Assembly (NCBI RefSeq): GCF_018304945.1
Contig: NZ_JAGQEE010000003.1
Span: 310,001 to 374,000, forward strand
From: Collimonas humicola
Lineage (GTDB): Bacteria; Pseudomonadota; Gammaproteobacteria; Burkholderiales; Burkholderiaceae_D
Direction: 5' to 3'
Length of the DNA stretch: 64,000 nt
The translations under genes and the position numbers were made by a program. A model generated the notes under the pieces. It searched no databases. It saw nothing but the letters and a program-made list of their open reading frames with translations, and was not told the DNA's origin. Within the stretch, counting starts at the first letter, position 1, and each line of letters starts with the position of its first letter. Below are positions 37,360 to 46,402 of this stretch, piece by piece.

Positions 37360-37445
37360 TGAACGTTCCTCCCCGGTTATCTCGATTTCGATACGTCAAT
37401 TTGGTTGCGAGAATTGCACTGATGATGTTTTAAGGCTGTCACTGG
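37360..37445 (-). pseudogene. Relic of an OmpA-family C-terminus
   Basis: Read on the minus strand, the sequence gives VQFSQPN-stop-RIEIEITGEE. It aligns with VRCLQPNRRIEIEIVGEQ, the end of the intact OmpA-like protein encoded at 29414-30253. Over 41 bases about 29 are identical, and most differences are G/C to A/T changes; the stop is a CGG-to-TGA type change. This looks like a decayed second ompA-like gene, in the same orientation and placed upstream of the adhesin. Nothing recognisable remains further upstream. Confidence 0.55.
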
Positions 37446-37567
37446 ACTGGTCAGCAGGAATTTTCCTCAGCTGCTTTTAGTTGTTACCCTCAGTGTCCCT
37501 ATTCATCATCCATACAGCGTCCATAAACCGAGAAAAAATCGTGAATTGAGATGGCGTTTTGGCATCA

Positions 37568-37585
37568 TTAACAATAGTTAACAAT
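37568..37585. promoter_or_regulatory. Tandem TTAACAAT direct repeat
   Basis: TTAACAAT occurs at 37568-37575 and again at 37578-37585, ten bases apart, in AT-rich DNA between the SARP-like regulator and the adhesin. SARP-type regulators bind direct repeats about one helical turn apart, so this is a candidate site for the adjacent regulator. No experimental link is implied. Confidence 0.3.
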
Positions 37586-37770
37586 TAATGACATAACGTA
37601 TGGTGCGCCAGGCGAACGCGGAGGCTCCCTGTGAGCTGAGAATCAAAATTGAATGAGAGTCCTGCAGGAAGTATTTGATGGCGGTTCTATTTTTCATCGA
37701 TGACAGCACGGTTATTTCTTGCGGCTGTTATCGATTTTTCACGTGGGGTGAAGGACTGACTGAAGGGTTA

Positions 37771-40221
37771 TTACAGATGGACGCTCGCAGTCGGATTTGG
37801 CTGAGCAATCTTTGCAAGTATCTGTTGTCGTTCTTCAAACGTCAGCATGCTATGCGCCACCTCTCGTACAAGTCTGTAACGAAATTGAAAATGGCCCGGT
37901 TCCGCCTTTTCCTCAATTAAGCCTGAAGCGATCAGCGTCTTAATTAGTTGCCGGCATTTGCCGGCACTGAGCGATTCCACTTCGGCCAAAACATGCAGCC
38001 AAAACTGGAAACCTATGCACGCAGCATGGCACAGCACCTGACGCACCTCTCCAAGCATGTCGATCCTCTCCATCAAGAGGTTGTGCAATGGCTTTGGACA
38101 GGTGAAGTGGGCGTCAGGATTGGGATTTTGCAGCAAGCTTTCAAGAAATAACGGGATGCCGTCAGCCATTTTAAGCAGGTGGCATCGCCATGCCGGAGAG
38201 GCTTCAACAAACTGAGGAAACTGCAGCGCCAAATTGCTTGCCTCAGCCATATCGAGCGGCTTTAAATCCATCAAAACGCCGGGATTCAGAAAGGAGCCTG
38301 GTGTTTTAAGATGCCTCCTTCCCGTGATTATTAAAAATAATCCTAGAGAATTTCCTTTCTCTCTGAGCCAGGCGATAAAGTCGAGCGAAATTCTATCTGC
38401 CCATTGAGTATCTTCAAGTACAAGTATGGTGAGAGAACCTTCGCGATTTTTTTTCAGGCTGCCGACAATCATCGAAAACAGCTTATCGCGCTCAAAGATT
38501 GAATAGCCGCGAGCATTTTCTTTATCCTGATTCAGGAGACTGGCCAACAAGGTTAATGCGTTGTGATCTGTGGAGGCGGTTTCGGAAAGCGCACTGCCTG
38601 ATGAAAAGCCGATATTCTCGGTGGATTCAGCGTCTTCCAAGATATCCGCCTTCGAGCGGAGCAGCGCAAGGATAGGATGCAACGGAGACAGCAAATTTCC
38701 GATGTGGAAACGAACGCAGTACGCATTGTGGGACTGCGTTTTTTTTGCGCCAAGGAATTCCCGTATCAAGCGGGACTTGCCGACCCCCGCTTCTCCGGTT
38801 ATTTGTACGCATGCTCCGCCGTCAACAGTAGCCTTTGTCCACGCCCAGCCTAGCGTGTGAAGTTCATCGACGCGCCCTACGAAAGCAGAACAATTCGGCT
38901 GGAAGGAAGCGAACGACTCGCCATAGGATTCTCGCAGCGCATGTAGCTCGAACGCTTTATGGGGCGCGTCATTGACGGACTTCATGTCGAACAGCGATGC
39001 AATTCCATGCCGCGTCTCTTCTGACACAAGAAGCGCGCCCATCGGCGCAGACTCTGCCAGATTACGCGCAATCGTGGTGCACTCCCCGAGTATGTCCGGC
39101 AAGGTATACCCTGGCCCCGTCATCATGACGTCGGCATGCACTGCGCTCCGGATGCCGACATGACAGAACTCTTCCGCGATGAATTGGCGAATGGATAGTC
39201 CCGCAGCCAAAGACCATTCCGTTATAAATTCGTTTGCAACCGGAAAACCAAAATAGGCAATAACAACGGAATTCGATTGTTGCCGAAAGGTGCCGCCGTA
39301 TTTCGACAGCAACCCGCGCAGCCGCACAATGACCGCGGCACTTATGCGAAGCCATGTCTCCTGGTCGCATTGAACAAGCGGGAACAGCTGAACATAGAGC
39401 GTGGAAACCAATCGATACTCCCGCCTGCTTGCAGGTTTTTCTAAAGCGGGATTCGACTTTGCTGCTTGAATTGCTGCCGGCAATTGATAGGCGGATTTAG
39501 CGAACAGCGAAGTGAGCTCTTTTGGGGGAGAAGCCCCAAGGTGCAGCTGGGTCATATTGCAGTACGAACTGTATATTTTTCGGGCTGCAACCGGATTGCC
39601 TATCTCAATGTACATGCGTATCAGGTGGGAATGCGCCAATTCATTCAGAAAATCTACCGAAATGAGCTGTCGGCATCGCCGTTCCATCTCGTCGAATTCG
39701 CCTGCATTTGCACGCAAAACGATGGCATGCTCAAGCAGCGAAATATTTTTTTGCTCGTATTGTGTTCTTCTAAGCTGCAGCCAATTGGCCAGCCTCTCGC
39801 CGGCGGGAAAAACCCCATCCAGCAGCGGACCTCGGTAAAGTCCCAGACGACGATCGGTTAATTTGATGCAGTCGATTTTTTCCCAGTTCTCGAATTCGTC
39901 CGCATCGACCAGAAAGCGCTCTTTTGCAAGATGGATAACGCTGCGATCCACATAGACCAGCGATTTTTCCAGCTTGGCCTGCGCGAACGCTTGCTGCAAA
40001 TTGAACAACGCGCGGCGCAAGTTGGCCTTGGCATCATGCGCATTCGATTCTGGCCACAACAAATCAGCAAGTGATTCACGAGTATGGGCTCTAGGTTCCA
40101 GCGCAAGGTATGCCAGCAGGACGGCGAGCTTTGTGTATGCGAGTTTTATTTTTTGGCCGGATTCAGCATTGAAAAATTCAAACCTGCCTAACAAATTCAA
40201 ACGCGCGCTGAACATATGCAT
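37771..40221 (-). CDS. AfsR/SARP-like regulator with degenerate cyclase domain and AAA ATPase
   Basis: An 816-residue multidomain regulator. Residues about 5-95 form an OmpR-like DNA-binding domain (KLAVLLAYLALEPRAHTRES, LLWPESNAHDAKANLRRAL), followed by a bacterial transcriptional activation domain to about 245. Residues about 280-440 resemble a class III nucleotide cyclase but lack its metal-binding aspartates. An ATPase of STAND/AAA type follows, with Walker A GEAGVGKS and Walker B-like LTILVLEDTQWAD. The C-terminus is helical. ATG 40221 is used; TTG 40230 and ATG 40215 are alternatives, none with a strong ribosome site. It lies upstream of the adhesin on the same strand. Confidence 0.8.
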   Translation of the reverse strand: MHMFSARLNLLGRFEFFNAESGQKIKLAYTKLAVLLAYLALEPRAHTRESLADLLWPESNAHDAKANLRRALFNLQQAFAQAKLEKSLVYVDRSVIHLAKERFLVDADEFENWEKIDCIKLTDRRLGLYRGPLLDGVFPAGERLANWLQLRRTQYEQKNISLLEHAIVLRANAGEFDEMERRCRQLISVDFLNELAHSHLIRMYIEIGNPVAARKIYSSYCNMTQLHLGASPPKELTSLFAKSAYQLPAAIQAAKSNPALEKPASRREYRLVSTLYVQLFPLVQCDQETWLRISAAVIVRLRGLLSKYGGTFRQQSNSVVIAYFGFPVANEFITEWSLAAGLSIRQFIAEEFCHVGIRSAVHADVMMTGPGYTLPDILGECTTIARNLAESAPMGALLVSEETRHGIASLFDMKSVNDAPHKAFELHALRESYGESFASFQPNCSAFVGRVDELHTLGWAWTKATVDGGACVQITGEAGVGKSRLIREFLGAKKTQSHNAYCVRFHIGNLLSPLHPILALLRSKADILEDAESTENIGFSSGSALSETASTDHNALTLLASLLNQDKENARGYSIFERDKLFSMIVGSLKKNREGSLTILVLEDTQWADRISLDFIAWLREKGNSLGLFLIITGRRHLKTPGSFLNPGVLMDLKPLDMAEASNLALQFPQFVEASPAWRCHLLKMADGIPLFLESLLQNPNPDAHFTCPKPLHNLLMERIDMLGEVRQVLCHAACIGFQFWLHVLAEVESLSAGKCRQLIKTLIASGLIEEKAEPGHFQFRYRLVREVAHSMLTFEERQQILAKIAQPNPTASVHL

Positions 40222-40712
40222 ATTTTCCAAACAGGCGTTGTCATGTCCGCGGGGAGCATGCTAGCTGTCAAGCTCAGGTGTCTGACGACAGCAGATCATC
40301 TCCCGCTTGAACCGGTCCATAACAGGCGAGAACTATGCCCCGCCGAGGCGCCGACTTGACGACTTGGCCACAACCTTGTTTGGCAACGTTCTGATTGCCT
40401 GGAAATCAGCAAATATTGTGCCAACAGGTAACAATCGAAAATTGATGTTAGCGCTAACAGTTTTTGTCAGTTTTTTTTGCTGTTCGGCCAAATTTTGTCC
40501 ATTACCCGGACTTGCCGTCAGTCTGTTCGTTTGCATGAAATCTGACTCGCTCGGTTTGACCAGCTCGCGAGCGCCGGCTTGACATGCCGTTCCTCATTAT
40601 CGGAACCGATGCAGGCCGGCGTTTTTGTTACAGGGAGCGTCAAGGTCGGTCCGTCGGGCCAGCACTATTTGTTAGACGAACGCATACCGCCCTGAACCGG
40701 GCAGGCGCCGGA
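40222..40712. other. Intergenic region upstream of the SARP-like regulator
   Basis: 491 bases without a credible gene. It contains the perfect palindrome at 40446-40459 and AT-rich DNA around it, which may be the regulator's promoter region. No terminator for the DUF2058 gene was recognised. Confidence 0.5.
40446..40459. promoter_or_regulatory. LacI-type palindromic operator candidate
   Basis: TGTTAGCGCTAACA is a perfect 14-base palindrome with the central CG typical of LacI/GalR-family operators. It lies about 225 bases upstream of the regulator start. No LacI-family gene is present in the window. Confidence 0.4.
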
Positions 40713-41249
40713 CTACCACATCAAATCGTCCGGGATCTGGAAAGCCGCATACGGATCGTCCGCATCGATCTCGGTGCTGGCCTTGTTCACCCGCACGACC
40801 AGCGAGGCATCGCGCTCCGCGATCTTGTCGGCGATGATCCTGGGCACCAGATCCCTGGCGCCGCCCTGGCAGACGATCACCAGACGCCCCGCTATCAAGT
40901 GCGCCTGGACCGCAGCCGACACGTACAGCCGTTCGATCTTGTTGTCGTGGGTGAAGTTGTAGGCGATGTCGCCGCCGCCCGCGCTTTGGCGGTTTTTCTG
41001 CACCATCTGGGCGATTTGCGCCGCGATCGCCTTTTGGGCGGCGGCCGCGTCGCGCTGGGCATTAAGTTCGCGGGCGCGCTCGGCATTCTTGCGCTGCGCT
41101 TCGAGCGCCGCCAGGCGCGTTTCATCGACGCTGACCGTGCCGCTCCGGCGCTCAGCCTTCTTCTGCTTGTTCTTGTCCTGGTTGACGAGTTTGACTTTAG
41201 TCTTGTCGACCAGGCCGGCTTTCAAAAATTGCTCTTGCAAAGAGGCCAT
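40713..41249 (-). CDS. DUF2058 family protein (YaiL-like)
   Basis: A 178-residue cytoplasmic protein matching the DUF2058 pattern: it starts MASLQEQFLKAGLVDKTK, has a basic coiled-coil middle with many Arg, Lys, Ala and Gln residues, then GGDIAYNFTHDNKIERLYVS and a C-terminus ending in DDPYAAFQIPDDLMW. Family members are annotated as nucleoprotein or polynucleotide-associated, but the role is not established. GGAG precedes the ATG by eight bases. Confidence 0.88.
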   Translation of the reverse strand: MASLQEQFLKAGLVDKTKVKLVNQDKNKQKKAERRSGTVSVDETRLAALEAQRKNAERARELNAQRDAAAAQKAIAAQIAQMVQKNRQSAGGGDIAYNFTHDNKIERLYVSAAVQAHLIAGRLVIVCQGGARDLVPRIIADKIAERDASLVVRVNKASTEIDADDPYAAFQIPDDLMW

Positions 41250-41448
41250 ATGTGCTGCTCCGTAAATAGGGACGCCGGGCCGGCCCAGACAGTGGCGCCG
41301 GCCAGTGGAAAGTCGCTAGCATAGCAAATATCGACTCCGCAGACCCGCGGTCGCGGCCTCGCTGCCCCTCTTGACGATCATAAAACCAAAATTGCCAGAG
41401 GCTGCCGGGAATACAGGAACGCCCATTTGTTTTCCCTTTGTCTTTTAC

Positions 41449-42066
41449 TCAGGCGGCCGCCAGCTTCTCGTTCAGGTACGGCATGATATTTCGCATCGCA
41501 CGCGCGACATAATCTTCCTTCTCTCCCACCGGGGCGACATAGTGAAGCGCGCTTTCCGCCGCCTCGGTCCCCTCCAGGCGGGCGATGATCCAGGCGGCAA
41601 GGTAAGGCGACGCCAGGCACCCGCCCGCGGTGGCGACGTTACCCCTGGCAAAGAAAGGCTGGTTCAGCACGTCCACGCCAGCTTCCTCGACCCAGGGCTT
41701 GGTCGTCAGGTCGGTACAGGCCGGAACGCCATCCAGCAACCCAAGCCTGGCCAGCACCAGCGTGCCGGAGCATTGCGCGCCCAGCAATTGCTTAGCCGGA
41801 TCGAGTTGCAGCTGCGCCATCAGTTCCGTGTCAGCGACAATTTCCCGCGTCAGCATGCCGCTGCCGACAATGACCGCATCGGCAGCGCTTGCTTCGCGCA
41901 GGGATGCTTGCGCTTCGAGCACCACCCCGTTCATCGACCGCACTCGCGCCGCCGGGCTGGCGATCGACACGCGCCAGCCTGGCTTCTTGATGCGATTGAG
42001 GACGCCGAGCGCGATAAGGGAGTCGAGTTCGTTGAAGCCTTCGAAGGTGAGGATAGCGATGTGCAT
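41449..42066 (-). CDS. DJ-1/PfpI family protein
   Basis: A 205-residue protein of the class I glutamine amidotransferase-like fold. It starts HIAILTFEGFNELDSL and has the nucleophile-elbow segment LGAQCSGTLVLARLG with Cys at about residue 98. Members include proteases, glyoxalases, isonitrile hydratases and chaperones. The specific activity cannot be assigned. AGGA precedes the ATG. No clear functional link to neighbours. Confidence 0.82.
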   Translation of the reverse strand: MHIAILTFEGFNELDSLIALGVLNRIKKPGWRVSIASPAARVRSMNGVVLEAQASLREASAADAVIVGSGMLTREIVADTELMAQLQLDPAKQLLGAQCSGTLVLARLGLLDGVPACTDLTTKPWVEEAGVDVLNQPFFARGNVATAGGCLASPYLAAWIIARLEGTEAAESALHYVAPVGEKEDYVARAMRNIMPYLNEKLAAA

Positions 42067-42197
42067 GGTGTCGTTCCTATGTGAACCGGATTGCGTCGGG
42101 TCATTCTATGACTGAAAATCGGTACGATCAAATCTTCGGCCTGACTCGCTGCCGCGCCTGAATCCAGGTGCGGGTCCGCCGGCATCGGGCGGCACGA

Positions 42198-45100
42198 TCA
42201 GCGCTGCCCCAGTTTGCGCGCCAGCCTGGGCATGGTCGCCGCAAATCCCAGCCCTTCCGCTGTCCGGCAAATCTTTTGCAGAGCGCTCACCTGCGCGTGG
42301 CTGCGTTCCTGCAGGCAGCCGGCCGCGCTGCCGATCAAGCGCACGTGATGGTCGACCCAGATGCAGGGCTCGGCTTGCGCCAAGTGCTCCATTTGCTGCG
42401 CGTACCGCCTGGCCTCGCCGTAGTCGCCGCTCATCAGGCTGGTTTCAGCAGCGGCGACATAGAAGCGGAACGCGTTGTGAGCAAGGCAGCCGTGCGCAAG
42501 CTGGTCCTCGCCCTTTTGCAAGGCGTTCCGGCGCATGCCCGGATCTTCAGCAATGAGCGCCAGGCTGCCCCATATCCAGGGACCGATATAACGCTGCAAG
42601 CGCAGGCGCTCGACCAATTCGGCGGCTTCCAGGATGCAGGCTTGCGCCAGCGCCTGATCGTCGCGCCAGAAAGCGACCCGCGCCAGGCCTTCCAGCAGGA
42701 TGGCTTCAAAGCGGCTGGCGCCGATGCTGCGGGCAATCTCGAGCGCGGTCGACAACTCCTCCCTGGCGCTTTCATCCGCCGCGGTCGCCACCAGCACCCA
42801 GGCGGCAGTCAGCCGTGAAAAAATCTCTGCGCGGCGGTTGCCGACGGTGCGGCCATGCCGCACCGATTCCATGGCATCCTGCAGCGCCAATGCCGGCTGT
42901 CCCAGATAGATGAGAGTCGAGCCGCGCGCGCTGCGGCTGGGCGCGACAACGTTCATCAAATCATTTCTTTCGCACAGCCGCACGCAGCGGTCGAACACAT
43001 CGTGCGCGGTCTGCATCCGCCCTTCGGCGTAGTAGGAATCTCCGATGCCGCTCAGCGCGTTGGCCTGGCTTTCCAGGTTTTCGCTGATGCGCGAAAAATG
43101 CAAAGCTTCCTGATGATGGTCGCGGCATCGCATATAGTCGCCGCGCGGGAAAAAGATGTTGCCCTGCAGGTGGAACAAGCGCGCCAGCGCATCGTCGGCT
43201 TGCGCACTCCTGGCAAGCGGCAGCATCGCCTGCAGCAGGCGCTCTTCTTCATCCAGGCTATCGAGCGTATTCAACACCGGCGCCAGCCCCAAGGCCGCTT
43301 CTATTTTTTCATCGGGATGTTCAGCGAGCTGCATGGCGCGCTGGAAGTATTGCTGCGACGACGTGGTTTTGCCGATGCCGGCGGCGGCGCGCGCGCGCAG
43401 CAGGGCCAGCTCGAAACTGACCGCTGCCTGCCCGGCAAAGGCATCGCACAGCTGCGCCAGTTCCATGGCGTCGTCATACTGGTAGCTGCGCAGCTTGTCG
43501 CGCGCGGCGTTCAACAGCGCCTCGAAGGCGGCGGGATCCTGCGCGCGCACCAGGTGCTTGGCATACAAGGTGGGATCGGACTGGCGTAGCGGGTCCGCCA
43601 CGCGCCGATGATAACTGTTGCGCAGAGCGAGCGGCATGGCATCGTAGATGCAATGCATCACCAGGTCGTGCACGAACATATAGCAGCCGGGCTCGACTTC
43701 CTTGATCAGGTTCTGGCAAGCCGTGTGCGCGGGTTGATAATCCGCTTGCTCCAGCGCCGCCCGCAATGCGGACAATTCAAACCGGTTGCCGATCACCGAC
43801 GCCATCGACAAGGCGCGCCGGTGTTCCGGCTCCAGCCTGTCGAGGCGCGCCTGTATCAAATGCTTGAGGCTCTCAGGCACCGTACCCGCCGGGTTGGACA
43901 GCAGCTGAGTCAGGTACAGCGGATTGCCTTGCGCTTGCTCTACGCAATGCGCGCGATAGCCGGGATCGACGTCGGCGAATTGCTCCGCCAGCAAGGCAGC
44001 TTCACGCGCACGCATGGGGGCGACATCGAGCAAGCTCAAAGGATTGGAGAAACGCGGCCGCAATGCGCTCTCCAGCGGATCGCCTTCAATGCGGGAGGTC
44101 AGCACCCAGAGGATGGGCGCGTCATCCGTCAGCGCCAGCAAACTGCCCAGGGCGGCGAACAGGTGGGCGTCGCCCCAGTGCAAATCTTCCAGGCAAATCA
44201 GCAAAGGCTGTTGCAGCGCCAGGCGTACTAGCAGCAACTGCATCGCCCGCAGCGAGCCCTGTATCCGCGCTTCATTGCTCATGGCGGCATATACTGCCGC
44301 ATCCTGCCTGCATGGCATTGCTCCCGCCAGCACCTGCAGGAAAATATTCGCTTCCGCCGGCAGCTTCCAGCGCGCCAGCGCCGCCTGCAAGACCGCATCC
44401 TGGGCGACGCCGGCCGCGGCAGCGGGCAAGCCAAGCAGGCTGCGCACCAGTTGCCGCAGCGGGGCATACGAACTTTCCATGCCGAAGTCCATCACTTCGC
44501 CCTGGTGGCAGGAAAACCCGCTTTGCCGGGCTATCTCGGAAAAAGCCATCACCAGGCTCGTCTTGCCGACTCCCGCCATGCCGCGGACATATACCACGTG
44601 CCCATTCTGGCATTCCTGCGTAGCTTCGACCACGCCCTTGAATTGAAGGATTTCTATGGTGCGCCCGGTCAAGCCGTTTTGCAGGCCGCCGTCCTGGGGA
44701 CGCGTGCGCAGGCATTTGCGGTAAGGTGCGAATTCATCTTCGGCGGGTGCGAAATCGAAACGCGCAGCCAGTTGCACGACCAAGCTGCGCGCCACATAAA
44801 CCGGTGCATTCCCGCAGTCGCCATTGGCCTGGCCCTTGAGTTCCTTGCCGTATTGCGCAGGCACTGCCGGGTCGCCAGGCCAGCGCACCAGCCGCAGCCA
44901 GATGGCGTGGCCGGGACGGACAAAATCGCTGCTCAAGGCAAAGGCGCAAAGCAGGCAGCGTTCGCTGTCGCTGCGATAGGCATGCGGGAAACCGAAATGC
45001 ACGATCACCGGATTTTCCTGGCCGCCACCTACGGCATCAATAACGCCGCCGAACTGCCGGATAAGTTGCGCCAGCTCATCGCGCATTGCCGAGGAGCCGC

Positions 45101-45569
45101 CGGTCGACGCTAGCGTTTCCGGACGCAGTTCAAAACGCAACTCCAGCACATAACGGATGACGTCGCCAGGATATTCCTGCATCAGGTCCGGAGCCGGGTT
45201 CTGCCTTAACGCTGCGGCATGCTGCGCCTCCATTTCCGCTTGCACTGCATTTTCCGCGTACGCGATCGGCGGCGGCGCCGAGGCCAGATCCGGTGCCCCG
45301 GCCCTGACCGCCAGCTTAGCCAGGTCGACTCCGAATATGGTCGCCAGATGGCGCGCCGTCCGATACAGCACCGGTTTTCCTGTTTCCGCGCGCTTGATGG
45401 AGGCAATCGAAACACACAGTTGTTTGGTAAAACACAACTCCGCCAGCGCTTCCTGGCTGATGCCGCGCTCTTTGCGCATCCCTTTCAGCAGGCCGGCATC
45501 GAGCACGATGCGGCCGTCGGAAATCGCAGACGCTGCGCCCGGCGCAGCCAGCAGCGATGCGTAGCTCAT
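42198..45569 (-). CDS. HTH-type regulator with cyclase-like, AAA/STAND ATPase and TPR domains
   Basis: A 1123-residue protein. Residues about 23-87 are an Xre-like helix-turn-helix (LLKGMRKERGISQEALAELC). Residues about 130-300 resemble a nucleotide cyclase domain (VIVHFGFP) without the catalytic residues. An ATPase follows with Walker A VRGMAGVGKTSLV and Walker B-like LLICLEDLHWGD. The C-terminal 450 residues are TPR-like helices (LASQANALSGIGDSYYAEGR-like). ATG 45569 is chosen because it begins shortly before the DNA-binding domain; the frame is open to 45746. It is divergent from the aegerolysin-like gene. The layout parallels the SARP-like regulator at 37771. Confidence 0.82.
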   Translation of the reverse strand: MSYASLLAAPGAASAISDGRIVLDAGLLKGMRKERGISQEALAELCFTKQLCVSIASIKRAETGKPVLYRTARHLATIFGVDLAKLAVRAGAPDLASAPPPIAYAENAVQAEMEAQHAAALRQNPAPDLMQEYPGDVIRYVLELRFELRPETLASTGGSSAMRDELAQLIRQFGGVIDAVGGGQENPVIVHFGFPHAYRSDSERCLLCAFALSSDFVRPGHAIWLRLVRWPGDPAVPAQYGKELKGQANGDCGNAPVYVARSLVVQLAARFDFAPAEDEFAPYRKCLRTRPQDGGLQNGLTGRTIEILQFKGVVEATQECQNGHVVYVRGMAGVGKTSLVMAFSEIARQSGFSCHQGEVMDFGMESSYAPLRQLVRSLLGLPAAAAGVAQDAVLQAALARWKLPAEANIFLQVLAGAMPCRQDAAVYAAMSNEARIQGSLRAMQLLLVRLALQQPLLICLEDLHWGDAHLFAALGSLLALTDDAPILWVLTSRIEGDPLESALRPRFSNPLSLLDVAPMRAREAALLAEQFADVDPGYRAHCVEQAQGNPLYLTQLLSNPAGTVPESLKHLIQARLDRLEPEHRRALSMASVIGNRFELSALRAALEQADYQPAHTACQNLIKEVEPGCYMFVHDLVMHCIYDAMPLALRNSYHRRVADPLRQSDPTLYAKHLVRAQDPAAFEALLNAARDKLRSYQYDDAMELAQLCDAFAGQAAVSFELALLRARAAAGIGKTTSSQQYFQRAMQLAEHPDEKIEAALGLAPVLNTLDSLDEEERLLQAMLPLARSAQADDALARLFHLQGNIFFPRGDYMRCRDHHQEALHFSRISENLESQANALSGIGDSYYAEGRMQTAHDVFDRCVRLCERNDLMNVVAPSRSARGSTLIYLGQPALALQDAMESVRHGRTVGNRRAEIFSRLTAAWVLVATAADESAREELSTALEIARSIGASRFEAILLEGLARVAFWRDDQALAQACILEAAELVERLRLQRYIGPWIWGSLALIAEDPGMRRNALQKGEDQLAHGCLAHNAFRFYVAAAETSLMSGDYGEARRYAQQMEHLAQAEPCIWVDHHVRLIGSAAGCLQERSHAQVSALQKICRTAEGLGFAATMPRLARKLGQR

Positions 45570-45996
45570 GGCCGCACAGGCATCTTGGCAATCTGCAGCG
45601 AGCGTTCCGGCATAACGACCTTTCCTGTGACGAAAGTACAAGTGGAAAATCGGGCCGCCCTGGCCGCCCAACAAAGGATTCCTGATACCGAACTGATACC
45701 GAACTGATCCTGCAATGCACTTTCGCAGACCCCGGCGCGCTCCCATACTTGATTCAACAAGACGCGAACAAGGCTGGCTCCCAGCATGCGGCGTCGAAGT
45801 CGATTATACGGTCAAGCAGATGGCGACCGCATGTCCTGCTTGCAAAAGCGTCTTGAAAAAAGGCAGCGTCCGACTGCCGAAACCGGCAACACGCTCAGGG
45901 AAAACCAGTGGAGTCCAGAAACCACTTTAAATAACGGGGGCAATTTCCAAAGAGCCTGATCAATCGCTGTCAAATACCTGTCAAACGGAGAATCAT
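45570..45996. other. Divergent intergenic region, regulator / aegerolysin-like gene
   Basis: 427 bases with no convincing gene. The right end has a tandem CTGTCAAA pair (45967-45985) and a GGAG ribosome site before ATG 45997. Both promoters must lie here, but I could not fix them. Confidence 0.5.
45967..45985. promoter_or_regulatory. Tandem CTGTCAAA direct repeat
   Basis: CTGTCAAA at 45967-45974 and again at 45978-45985, eleven bases apart, i.e. one helical turn. It ends directly before the GGAG ribosome site of the aegerolysin-like gene. The core TGTCAAAT also forms an arm of the inverted repeat upstream of the glucoamylase promoter. Confidence 0.3.
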
Positions 45997-46395
45997 ATGA
46001 ACACTACTGTCGCCGCATCCGAACTGTCTGCAGATGAAGTCAAGGTCGCCTATGAACGCCTTCAGGTTCAAGGTACGGTTAGCAATTTCACACAACTTCC
46101 GATGATCATCAAAAGCTCCGACCTGTCCTGGGGCAAATGGATGCAATCGCCGGTCGATGTCCCTAGCTTCAGCACCAGCCGCTTTGCTTCGCAAGGGCGG
46201 GACAGCTCGCCATCGGGCACGGAAGGCACTGCAACTTGGCATATCGGCAATGCCGTGATCACGATCCATTTCGGCTGCCCGCTCAGAGGGAGCAACAGCC
46301 AGAGCATCAGCTGCACGCCAGCCGGGGCATTTAAAGTCTCGTGCGAAGGAACCGGCGGCGACGTGAATGCCTGCTCATTCCAGATTAAACCATAG
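45997..46395 (+). CDS. Aegerolysin-like protein
   Basis: A 132-residue protein. After a 25-residue N-terminal extension it follows the aegerolysin pattern: DLSWGKW (42-48), a glycine/serine segment SQGRDSSPSGTEG (65-77), and FGCPLRGSN (92-100) in place of the family's DCPWGSKTN-like segment, then a C-terminal beta-rich part. Aegerolysins are small beta-sandwich proteins that bind membrane lipids such as sphingomyelin or ceramide phosphoethanolamine, and some form pores with a partner protein. There is no signal peptide, as in known members. GGAG lies six bases before the ATG, and a terminator follows. Assignment is from motif order alone. Confidence 0.62.
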   Translation: MNTTVAASELSADEVKVAYERLQVQGTVSNFTQLPMIIKSSDLSWGKWMQSPVDVPSFSTSRFASQGRDSSPSGTEGTATWHIGNAVITIHFGCPLRGSNSQSISCTPAGAFKVSCEGTGGDVNACSFQIKP

Positions 46396-46402
46396 CTGGC
46401 GC

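Larger units (their letters stand above)
36940..37770. other. Long intergenic region upstream of the adhesin
   Basis: 831 bases, lower in GC than its surroundings, with no intact gene. It contains a perfect 12-base hairpin (37210-37242), the relic of an OmpA tail (37360-37445) and an AT-rich pair of TTAACAAT direct repeats (37568-37585). It should also hold the adhesin promoter, which I could not identify with confidence. Confidence 0.6.

Noticed and set aside
37259-37480. A 73-codon plus-strand open frame in the adhesin upstream region
   Set aside because: The meaningful signal here is on the minus strand, an OmpA-like tail with an internal stop; the plus-strand frame has no ribosome site or homology.
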